From: Planctomycetota bacterium
GTDB taxonomy: Bacteria; Planctomycetota; Phycisphaerae; UBA1845
Assembly: GCA_022563615.1 (NCBI GenBank)
Contig: JADFMZ010000159.1
Location: 1-7,287, forward strand
Direction: 5' to 3'
DNA length: 7,287 nt
The position numbers and the translations under genes were made by a program. Positions 1-5,737 of the stretch are shown here, one piece after another (within the stretch, counting starts at the first letter, position 1; every line of letters begins with the position of its first letter). A model generated the notes under the pieces. The model was given only the letters and a program-made list of their open reading frames with translations. It had not been told where the DNA came from and ran no database searches.

Positions 1-232
1 AACTACAAGTTTCTCCCGAGAGCACAAGACTGAATATGGCCAGTTATTTCTTTACAGACCCTAAGGCTCCCTTCCGTTTGCTGATTGACGATTAAACAGC
101 CCGGCGAGAGAAGCGGAGACATGCGCAAATGCCTTGCCACTTTCCCAGCCCGAACAGTCCACGACTAGCAAGTTTCAACACATTTGTCAACCCAGCGTAA
201 CTTTTTTTTCAACAGTTTTTTCTGCCCGGCTA
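1..232. other. Non-coding or undetermined left flank
   Basis: I see no supportable complete gene here. Two plus-strand frames are open from the window edge, one to a TAA at 93-95 and one to a TAA at 62-64. Either could be the last codons of an upstream gene, but neither shows a recognisable motif and their codon choice is less G/C-rich at third positions than the genes further on. The stretch around 180-225 is T-rich, with runs of eight and six T. No GC-rich hairpin precedes these runs, so I do not call a terminator. On the minus strand a TTGACA hexamer occurs near 184-189, but without a good -10 at proper spacing. Confidence 0.4.
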
Positions 233-351
233 TTATGACAGCGCTAGGTTCGTTTCGGATCGCGGTTTGCGGCGTCGAAAACAAACATGGTTGTCGGATT
301 GGTCCGACCGGCGTTTGCGGGCCGCAATCGCTGTTTTTAGCGCTGTCATAA
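233..351. repeat. 119-bp element with perfect 14-bp terminal inverted repeats (candidate MITE)
   Basis: TTATGACAGCGCTA at 233-246 is the exact reverse complement of TAGCGCTGTCATAA at 338-351. Inside lie a hairpin GTCGGA-TTGG-TCCGAC (293-308), a near-palindrome TTGCGG-G-CCGCAA (315-327) and two copies of GTTTGCGG (265-272, 313-320). There is no coding capacity. The TA dinucleotides at the outer ends would suit a TA-targeting (IS630/mariner-like) miniature element, but that family link is inference. The alternative is a large regulatory cruciform in the leader of the downstream Cys-rich gene. Confidence 0.5.
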
Positions 352-364
352 CTAGTCATAACTA
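345..364 (+). repeat. Tandem direct repeat of a 10-mer
   Basis: GTCATAACTA occurs twice back to back (345-354 and 355-364). The first copy overlaps the right end of the 14-bp inverted repeat, and the core GTCATA also occurs inverted at the left end of that element (236-241 region). It may be a scar or stuttered end of the MITE-like element, or paired operator half-sites about 65-85 bp upstream of the candidate promoter of the Cys-rich gene. Confidence 0.55.
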
Positions 365-429
365 AGCTACAATGGTAACTACGCCAGGAGAGTACAGCCC
401 AACTTGAGATCCGATGATCGTATTTTGCC

Positions 430-458
430 TTGGTGAGTGCCTCGGCGGGCGTTATGAT
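430..458 (+). promoter_or_regulatory. Candidate sigma70-type promoter of the Cys-rich repeat gene
   Basis: A -10-like TATGAT (453-458, five of six consensus bases) lies 17 bases downstream of TTGGTG (430-435, three of six -35 consensus bases). Transcription would begin near 465, giving a leader of about 50 bases before the GTG start at 516. The -35 match is weak, so this is a proposal only. Confidence 0.35.
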
Positions 459-500
459 ACGACGAGTGGGGCCGGTAGGGGCTTCGGAAGCATTACAACG

Positions 501-508
501 AAGGAGGG
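501..508 (+). promoter_or_regulatory. Strong Shine-Dalgarno sequence deciding the GTG start
   Basis: AAGGAGGG ends 7 bases before the GTG at 516. An in-frame ATG at 414 would add 34 residues ahead of the signal peptide and has no comparable ribosome binding site, so the GTG is the better start. Confidence 0.75.
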
Positions 509-515
509 TTCGGCC

Positions 516-2270
516 GTGAGTTACCAGGCGCGGTGGCTCTTCGTACTCGTCGTTCTCGCGATTCCAGCGGTCGCAGCGCCTCCCGCGCCTCGGGACGGGG
601 CGTCCGTGCGCCACACGGACAACACAAAAGACTTACGCACCGCAGCTCCCGCTTTTGCCTCCGGTCCATGCCCCGGTACCGGCGACTGCTGCGAGGCCAA
701 CGGTACATCGGGATGCAGCAATCAGTCCTGTTGTGAACTCGTCTGCGCGCAAGATACATTCTGCTGTACCGGTGGGTGGGACAGTCTTTGCGCAGGCTTG
801 GCGGATGAGTTGTGCGCCGCCCTTTGCGACGGAGGGTCCGCTTGCCCCGGTTCGGGCAACTGCTGCCAGCCGAACGGCACGCCTGGATGCATTAACCGAT
901 CTTGCTGCGACCTGGTCTGCGCGGAGGACCACTTTTGCTGTGACTCGGCCAATGGTTGGGATGCTCTCTGTGTCGCAAAGGCTGAAACCCTATGCGGTGC
1001 GTTGTGTTCCGTAGATCCTTGTCCGGGCCAAGGCGACTGCTGCGAGGCCAACGGTACACCGGGATGCAGCAACCAGTCCTGTTGTGACCTCGTCTGCACG
1101 GATGATCCAACCTGCTGTGATCCTGCCCTTGGCTGGGATGCGCTCTGCGCCTCGAACGCACAGTCCCTGTGCGCCTCATTGTGTTCGTCCGTGAATTGTC
1201 CCGGGACGGGCGACTGTTGTCAGGCCAACGGAACTGCCGGGTGCACCGATCCATCCTGCTGTGGTCTCGTCTGCACGGACGACCCAACCTGCTGCGATCC
1301 CGCCACCGGCTGGGACAGTCCCTGCGTTGCCAAGGCTCAGGCCCTGTGCGGTCCGTTGTGTTCCTGCCCCGGCACCGGCGACTGTTGTCAGGCTAACGGA
1401 ACTGCCGGGTGCACCGATCCATCCTGCTGTGGTCTCGTCTGCGCGGACGACCCAACCTGCTGCGATCCCGCCACCGGCTGGGGCAGTGCGTGCGTCGCCA
1501 AGGCTCAGGCCCTGTGCGGTCCGTTGTGTTCCTGCCCCGGCACCGGCGACTGTTGTCAGGCCAACGGAACTGCCGGGTGCACCGATCCATCCTGCTGTGG
1601 TCTCGTCTGCGCGGACGACCCAACCTGCTGCGATCTTGTCAATGGCTGGGACGCGCTCTGCGCTTCCAAGGCCGAAGCCCTATGCGGCGCGCTGTGCTCG
1701 GCAATTGCATGCCCCGGCGATGGTGACTGCTGCCAAGCTAACGGAACCGCTGGGTGTGATGACCAGTCCTGCTGTGACGTCGTCTGCGTCGACGACCCGG
1801 CCTGCTGTGATCCTGCCAATGGCTGGGACGCGCTCTGCGCTTTGAAGGCCGACACCCTGTGTGGCACGCTGTGTTCGGGAAATCCCTGCCCGGGACAAGG
1901 CGCCTGTTGTCAGGCTAACGGAAGCTCAGGCTGCGAAGATCCGGAGTGCTGCAACGTCGTCTGTGCGAACGATGCTCTTTGTTGCGATCCTGCCAACGGC
2001 TGGGACAGTCTCTGTGCACAATCGGCGCAGGACCTCTGCAATGTATGTAGCAACCAGGCCTGCTGCTTCATCAACGGCGACTGCGCGGATCTCGCCACGG
2101 CATCCTGCGTTGGTCAGGGTGGCACGCCGCTGGGGCTAGGTTCCGTCTGCAATGGAAGCTGTGGGAACGCGATTCCCACGGTGTCAGAATGGGGTGTCGG
2201 TGTCATGTGCTTGCTTCTGCTGATTGTGGGGACGTTGGCCATTAAGAACGTGTTTCATAAGGTATTTTAG
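516..2270 (+). CDS. Secreted Cys-rich repeat protein with IPTVSEWG exosortase tail, 3' end replaced by IS
   Basis: A 584-residue exported protein of unknown function. An N-terminal signal peptide (residues 1 to about 24, hydrophobic core LFVLVVLAIPAVAA) is followed by a short linker and eight Cys-rich units starting near residues 52, 110, 169, 228, 284, 340, 399 and 458. Each unit has 12 cysteines in the pattern CPG.G.CC..NG..GC....CC..VC..D..CC....GWD..C...A..LC..LC (seven residues shorter at most). Then comes an 'ACCFINGDC' module (about 515-545) and a sorting tail from residue 553: IPTVSEWG plus a hydrophobic segment. The tail should direct exosortase-type processing and surface anchoring (family knowledge). 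About 100 cysteines imply extensive disulfides or metal binding. The final residues NVFHKVF and the TAG stop come from the IS5-type element inserted at 2246, so the native C terminus is lost. Start chosen by the ribosome binding site and signal peptide. No named domain recognised with certainty. Confidence 0.85.
   Translation: MSYQARWLFVLVVLAIPAVAAPPAPRDGASVRHTDNTKDLRTAAPAFASGPCPGTGDCCEANGTSGCSNQSCCELVCAQDTFCCTGGWDSLCAGLADELCAALCDGGSACPGSGNCCQPNGTPGCINRSCCDLVCAEDHFCCDSANGWDALCVAKAETLCGALCSVDPCPGQGDCCEANGTPGCSNQSCCDLVCTDDPTCCDPALGWDALCASNAQSLCASLCSSVNCPGTGDCCQANGTAGCTDPSCCGLVCTDDPTCCDPATGWDSPCVAKAQALCGPLCSCPGTGDCCQANGTAGCTDPSCCGLVCADDPTCCDPATGWGSACVAKAQALCGPLCSCPGTGDCCQANGTAGCTDPSCCGLVCADDPTCCDLVNGWDALCASKAEALCGALCSAIACPGDGDCCQANGTAGCDDQSCCDVVCVDDPACCDPANGWDALCALKADTLCGTLCSGNPCPGQGACCQANGSSGCEDPECCNVVCANDALCCDPANGWDSLCAQSAQDLCNVCSNQACCFINGDCADLATASCVGQGGTPLGLGSVCNGSCGNAIPTVSEWGVGVMCLLLLIVGTLAIKNVFHKVF
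669..2048 (+). repeat. Eight tandem coding repeats of 162-177 bp
   Basis: Units begin at 669, 843, 1020, 1197, 1365, 1533, 1710 and 1887. The fourth and fifth units are both exactly 168 bp and differ at about nine positions. The first 102 bases of units five and six differ at a single position, after which they diverge abruptly at 1635 into sequence resembling units two and seven. The outer units are more diverged. This pattern indicates recent internal duplication or unequal recombination in the middle of the array, so copy number may vary between strains. Confidence 0.85.
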
Positions 2271-3048
2271 CCGCTGTGGAGTCGATGGACCATCAAATTG
2301 ATCATGGCGATACGGATCATGGCTTCGCTGGATTCGGTGAAGGTTTCATAGTCTTTCGAGAGGCGGCGGTACTTTCCAAACCATGCAAATGTTCGCTCGA
2401 CAATCCAGCGCTTGGGAAGGACAACAAAATTGTGAGCATCCGATCGTTTGACGATTTCAATGACCCGGCCATGCCAGCCCATTGCCCAATCCACAAACCG
2501 TCCGGAATAACCGCCATCGGCCCAGATGACTTCGAGGCGACGCCATCGCGTACCCAGTTGTTTGATCAGCAGTTTGCCGCCGTCACGGTCCTGGACGTTG
2601 GCCGGGTGTACGACCAATGCGAAAATCAAGCCGAGCGTGTCGACAATGATATGACGCTTGCGCCCAAGCGTTTTCTTGCCCGCATCGTACCCTCGGTCGC
2701 CCCCTTTTCCGCAGTTTTGACCGACTGGCTATCGATGATCCCGGCGCTGGGCGTGGGCTTGCGCCCGTTCTTGATCCGCACCTGCGATCGGAGTCGATCG
2801 TGAATCTTCTCCCAGGTGCCGTCACGCTGAAACCGTCGAAAATAGCGATAGACCGTTTCCCACGGCGGAAAATCATGCGGCAGTTGACGCCACGAACAAC
2901 CGGTACGCACGACATACATGATGGCGTTGACAACCTCGCACATGTCGTGAGCGCGCGGGCGACCGCCCCGTTTGGCTTCCGGAATCAACGGGCCGATCAG
3001 TCTCCACTGGCCGCCTGTCAGATCGGAGGGGTATGGCTTCCATTCCAT
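2267..3048 (-). CDS. IS5-family transposase, two frames joined by -1 frameshift
   Basis: DDE transposase that cuts and joins the ends of its own IS. The first frame (ATG at 3048, stop TGA at 2626-2628, 140 residues) carries the N-terminal domain and the first catalytic Asp in IIDSQSVKT. The second frame (to TAA at 2267-2269) carries GGDRGYDAGKK, WADGGYSG and RWIVERTFAW. A -1 slip at AAAAGGGGG (2701-2707) fuses them into 260 residues with D106, D178 and E218 as the expected catalytic triad. That is the usual size for the family. The second frame alone has only a TTG near its start and lacks the first Asp, so the fusion is the likely active enzyme. No residues appear lost, so the element could still be active. 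Its TAA stop overlaps the stop of the convergent Cys-rich gene. Confidence 0.85.
2701..2707 (-). promoter_or_regulatory. Programmed -1 ribosomal frameshift heptamer A_AAG_GGG
   Basis: On the minus strand the zero-frame codons are GAA AAG GGG GCG. The heptamer A AAG GGG has the canonical X XXY YYZ form, and after slipping back one base the next codons read GGC GAC CGA GGG TAC, restoring the conserved GGDRGYD motif. A perfect 7-bp hairpin, ACGCTTG-GGCG-CAAGCGT (2671-2654), lies 29 bases downstream. That is farther than usual for a stimulator, so its role is doubtful. Confidence 0.75.
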
Positions 3049-3091
3049 ACTACTTCATCGGCACACAAACCGCTTTTGAAACAGGTTCTAA

Positions 3092-3181
3092 GGCCCTATC
3101 CCATTAACCCTTGTGGCACCGGTTTTCAACCGGTGGAACGCACGGGTTACAAACCCGTGCCACACTTTCTGGGATAGGCTC
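3092..3181. repeat. 90-bp MITE/REP-like palindromic element
   Basis: Ends GGCCCTATCCCA (3092-3103) and, reverse complemented, GAGCCTATCCCA (3181-3170) match at 10 of 12 positions, and TAA flanks both sides (3089-3091, 3182-3184). Nested inside are TGTGGCAC (3112-3119) with GTGCCACA (3157-3164), a hairpin CACCGGTT-TTC-AACCGGTG (3117-3135) and a hairpin GCACGGGTT-ACA-AACCCGTGC (3140-3160). There is no gene. The core resembles a dispersed palindrome that I recall from many planctomycete genomes, where it gives spurious peptides containing GTGFQPV. Its ends differ from those of the neighbouring IS only by transitions over the first 12 bases, so it may be mobilised by a related IS5-type transposase. 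It could also act as a bidirectional terminator. Confidence 0.7.
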
Positions 3182-3220
3182 TAATGTGTTCCGCGCCCCG
3201 CTAGGCCTCCACGACGGGTT

Positions 3221-4354
3221 TCACCCGCACGGGCCTTCGAGGACGGAGATCGGCAGCGGGATGCCCAAGCCGTCGGTGTGGGTTGGCGGGTTCTGCTCCC
3301 ATACGCCAGGAATCGCGGCGCTACAGGACGGACAGCTCGACCCGTTCATGCGGTTTTCTTCGACCACAAAGCCGCGACGACGGATCAGCAGTTGGTTGCA
3401 GGATGGGCAGTAGGTGTTCTCTCGATCACCGACGCCGGAATGACAGTTGCCGGGATAGACGAACCGTAATCCGGCGGCCTTTCCCAGATCGTAGGCGCGA
3501 ACCAGCGTTTCAGCCGGCGTACGCGGCGGATCGGTCAGCTTGTAGTCGGGATGAAACGCGGTGACGTGCCAGGGGATATCCGGCGAGACGTCGGCGACAA
3601 AGTCCGCGATCCGTCGAAGCTCGTCGTCCCCGTCGTTAAAGCCCGGCACAATCAACGTCACGACCTCGACCCAGAAGTCCATCTGTTTGAGGTGCCGTAT
3701 CGTGTCGAGCACGTTTTGCAAGACGCCACCGAGCCGGCGATAGTTGCGATCATCAAATCCCTTGAGATCGACCTTGTAGAGATCTACGTATGGCCGGATG
3801 AACTCAAGAACCTCCGGCGTGGCGTTGCCGTTGCTGATAAAGCCACAAACAATCCCCTCGGCATGGGCGAGTTTGAAAATCTCGACCGCCCAATCAGCCG
3901 TAATCAGCGGCTCGTTGTAGGTGCTGACCATGACCGGCACGCGATGTTGGAGGGCCAGTTCGACCAGCCGCTCGGGCGAGACGAAGCTGGGGCGGGACAC
4001 GGCGGCGTCATCCCGCAACGCCTGGCTGGTCACCCAGTTCTGGCAGTAGCCGCAATGCAGGTCGCAACCGAACATGCCGAACGAGAGCGCGTCACGGGCC
4101 GGGTACGCGTGGTAAAAGGGCTTCTTCTCGATCGGATCAATCTGGACGCCGCCCACATAACCAGCCGGCGCACGCAGTTCACCCTCGCTATTGAAACGCA
4201 CGCGGCAAACGCCGCTCCGGCCGGGCAGGATCATGCAGCGGTGCCCGCAGGCCAGACACCGAACCCGACCTTCTTGCCCGTGTACCACCAACTCCGGCGC
4301 GGAGGCCATGGTGTTGTCGAACAGAAGCTCCTTCAGTCGAATCGACGCGGACAT
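3221..4354 (-). CDS. amrS: AmmeMemoRadiSam-system radical SAM enzyme (AmrS family)
   Basis: A 377-residue cytosolic radical SAM protein. An N-terminal Cys cluster RCLACGHRC...GVC (C33, C36, C40, C50) leads to the DPIEKKPFYH motif and the 4Fe-4S/SAM motif GCDLHCGYCQNW (C97, C101, C104). Further motifs are STYNEP, FISNGN, YKVDLKGF and FVYPGN. A C-terminal pair of CPSC motifs (C316, C319, C341, C344) could bind zinc or an extra cluster. These are family features of AmrS, a relative of pyruvate-formate-lyase activases whose substrate is not established. Its usual partners (AMMECR1 and Memo domains) are not in the window. I chose the ATG at 4354; a GTG at 4387 would add 11 residues, and neither has a strong ribosome binding site. 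It lies 125 bp downstream of the SUMF1-like gene on the same strand and may share its transcript. Confidence 0.85.
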   Translation of the reverse strand: MSASIRLKELLFDNTMASAPELVVHGQEGRVRCLACGHRCMILPGRSGVCRVRFNSEGELRAPAGYVGGVQIDPIEKKPFYHAYPARDALSFGMFGCDLHCGYCQNWVTSQALRDDAAVSRPSFVSPERLVELALQHRVPVMVSTYNEPLITADWAVEIFKLAHAEGIVCGFISNGNATPEVLEFIRPYVDLYKVDLKGFDDRNYRRLGGVLQNVLDTIRHLKQMDFWVEVVTLIVPGFNDGDDELRRIADFVADVSPDIPWHVTAFHPDYKLTDPPRTPAETLVRAYDLGKAAGLRFVYPGNCHSGVGDRENTYCPSCNQLLIRRRGFVVEENRMNGSSCPSCSAAIPGVWEQNPPTHTDGLGIPLPISVLEGPCG

Positions 4355-4408
4355 TATTTGAGATTCCCGAACAGCCGCACCCTTCACCTTCGGGGGTACG
4401 CAGGGTAT

Positions 4409-4427
4409 CGCAAAGATGATCTTTGCG
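4409..4427. other. Perfect stem-loop between two minus-strand genes
   Basis: CGCAAAGAT (4409-4417) and ATCTTTGCG (4419-4427) are perfect reverse complements around a single base. A second inverted pair, CCCTTTG (4430-4436) and CAAAGGG (4467-4473), lies alongside. No T run follows on the minus strand, so this is not a classical intrinsic terminator for the SUMF1-like gene. It may be an mRNA-processing or stability structure, or part of a dispersed repeat. Confidence 0.4.
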
Positions 4428-4479
4428 TTCCCTTTGCGCTACCCTACTGCTCAGCGGGAGCTTCGCCAAAGGGTTCTGC

Positions 4480-5541
4480 CTACGCTGGGCGCGGAAGCCT
4501 CTTTCCGAGGACGATTGTTCCTGCCGTCAACATCAGCAACACCATCGCGACCAGGCCCCATTCGGAGACGGTGGGTATCGGCTGGGCAGAACCTGCGACA
4601 CGGAACCCGATGTGCATGGCCTCGTCCGTCGGGACGACCAAGTCGCTCCGGCCCAACGACCGCAGCGAGCCCTCGGAGTGGAACCACGAGCCGTTACGGA
4701 GGTAGGTAGAAGAACCTAAAATTATCGTGTCATTCCACTCCCACACGTTGCCGCCCTGATCCGACGTGCCGTAAAAGCTCTCGCTTAGCGGACCCGCCGA
4801 GCCAATGGTGGTCACGTTGCCGTCTTGGCCGTTCCAGTCTGCGCCATCGTCGTAGTTCGTCACGTTGTTCGTGCCGGGGTTGCTGATGTCGCCGATGGCG
4901 TTGGCGGTCGCCACGGTTGGGATAGTGTTGCTGGCGGTGGCATACAGCCAGTAGTCGTCGCTGTCGCCGCCGTCGGCCGACGGCTGATGGTACGCGGCCT
5001 TGTACCACTCGTTCTCCGTGGGAATGAAGAACTGCGCATCGGCCGCTCGGGTCTCGGACAAACCGTCGCTGATGGTATACACGCCGTCTTCGGTCGTGCT
5101 CGCATCCTGGGCACCGGTCGGCTGACCGTTGTGCAGCCAATTGACGAAGCGCATGGCGTCGAGAAACCTCACGTAGTTCACTGGTTTGTTGCCCATGTTG
5201 GCCTTGACACTGTAGGTGAAGTTTGGAGCTGAACCGGTTTGCGTGATGCCGCCGCATGGGTCAGAGCCCCGGAACGCGCTGTACAGGTCGTTGGTGTCCG
5301 TCGCCGCCACCGCGTTGAGGAACTCCGCGTACTGGTCGTTGGTCACCTCGTGCTTGGCGATGCGGTACTCAATGGCGACTGACCCGATGCCGGGGATGGT
5401 GCCGGAGTTCAATGGGTCTTCGGCGTTGCCGGGATTGCCCACGGTGGCCCAATCGAAAGTGACCTGGGCGGATGCGGTAGTAGTCAGACCAGCCAGCAGG
5501 GCAGCCATCAGCGCCGCGGTGTACTTTGAATTGCTCTTCAT
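4480..5541 (-). CDS. Secreted SUMF1/FGE-fold domain protein with IPTVSEWG exosortase tail
   Basis: A 353-residue exported protein. Signal peptide at residues 1-25 (cleavage after ASA) and the formylglycine-generating-enzyme (SUMF1/EgtB/PvdO) fold over about 55-320. Family landmarks are YRIAKHEVTNDQYAEFLN (about 59-76), KPVNYVRFLDAMRFVNWL, FFIPTENEWYKAAY, GGNVWEW (263-269), LRNGSW (281-286) and GFRVAGS (312-318). The tail from 322 is IPTVSEWG, a hydrophobic segment, then GKRLPRPA, a textbook exosortase-type signal. The paired active-site cysteines of true formylglycine-generating enzymes, which follow the GGSW region, are absent; I see only one mature cysteine (SDPCGG). So a binding or structural role at the cell surface is as likely as catalysis. 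The ATG at 5541 is chosen because it starts the signal peptide; upstream purine-rich GAAGAA is only a weak ribosome binding site. The longer frame to 5634 is unlikely. Confidence 0.85.
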   Translation of the reverse strand: MKSNSKYTAALMAALLAGLTTTASAQVTFDWATVGNPGNAEDPLNSGTIPGIGSVAIEYRIAKHEVTNDQYAEFLNAVAATDTNDLYSAFRGSDPCGGITQTGSAPNFTYSVKANMGNKPVNYVRFLDAMRFVNWLHNGQPTGAQDASTTEDGVYTISDGLSETRAADAQFFIPTENEWYKAAYHQPSADGGDSDDYWLYATASNTIPTVATANAIGDISNPGTNNVTNYDDGADWNGQDGNVTTIGSAGPLSESFYGTSDQGGNVWEWNDTIILGSSTYLRNGSWFHSEGSLRSLGRSDLVVPTDEAMHIGFRVAGSAQPIPTVSEWGLVAMVLLMLTAGTIVLGKRLPRPA

Positions 5542-5700
5542 TTCTTCATTCTTCTTCGATTTGGGCCGATCCTGTTCATCAGAACACAACCCCCAGCATA
5601 CCCGAATGCCCTGTCGTCCGATATAAAAAACCACAAAATAGGAGTCTGTAGCAACATTGCCGGGTTATCCTGGGCAACTTTGAGACGAATGGTCGATGAA

Positions 5701-5729
5701 TCCTGCGAGAACAGAAGGTTCTCGCAGGA
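5701..5729 (+). promoter_or_regulatory. 12-bp perfect hairpin enclosing the transposase ribosome binding site
   Basis: TCCTGCGAGAAC (5701-5712) pairs perfectly with GTTCTCGCAGGA (5718-5729) around the loop AGAAG. The Shine-Dalgarno AGGAG (5726-5730) lies in the 3' arm, 7 bases before the ATG at 5738. In transcripts that start outside the element the hairpin would hide the ribosome binding site. Similar protection against read-through expression is known for other insertion sequences such as IS10. Confidence 0.8.
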
Positions 5730-5737
5730 GAAACGCC

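Larger units (their letters stand above)
2246..3088 (-). mobile_element. Complete IS5-family insertion sequence (843 bp)
   Basis: The ends GAACGTGTTTCATAAG (2246-2261) and, reverse complemented, GAACCTGTTTCAAAAG (3088-3073) match at 14 of 16 positions. The element is flanked by TAA at 2243-2245 and 3089-3091, which fits the 3-bp TNA target duplications described for some IS5 subgroups such as IS1031. It contains one transposase gene on the minus strand that stops 21 bases from the left end. Length, end sequence and transposase all agree with the family. It sits inside the 3' end of the Cys-rich gene and replaces that gene's stop. Confidence 0.85.

Noticed and set aside
3..95. Possible 3' end of an upstream gene ending at TAA 93-95
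   Set aside because: Only 30 codons are visible, a second frame is also open to position 64, and no motif supports either.
184..225. T-rich stretch as an intrinsic terminator
   Set aside because: No stable GC-rich hairpin lies directly before the T runs on either strand.
165..614. Minus-strand frame of 149 codons in the left flank
   Set aside because: It crosses the inverted-repeat element and the start of the Cys-rich gene, has an Arg-rich low-complexity translation and no ribosome binding site that I can see.
669..2048. Tandem repeats considered as a CRISPR array
   Set aside because: Units are 162-177 bp, contiguous, in frame and coding; there are no unique spacers.
2267..2629. Second transposase frame as an independent protein
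   Set aside because: It has only a TTG start overlapping the first frame's stop, lacks the first catalytic Asp, and is best explained as the frameshift continuation.
2276..2803. Plus-strand frame of 175 codons inside the 843-bp IS
   Set aside because: It is the complementary shadow of the IS5-family transposase.
3551..4705. Long plus-strand open frame (384 codons)
   Set aside because: It lies antisense to the amrS gene and the start of the intergenic region; the translation has no recognisable domain, whereas the minus strand has all AmrS motifs.
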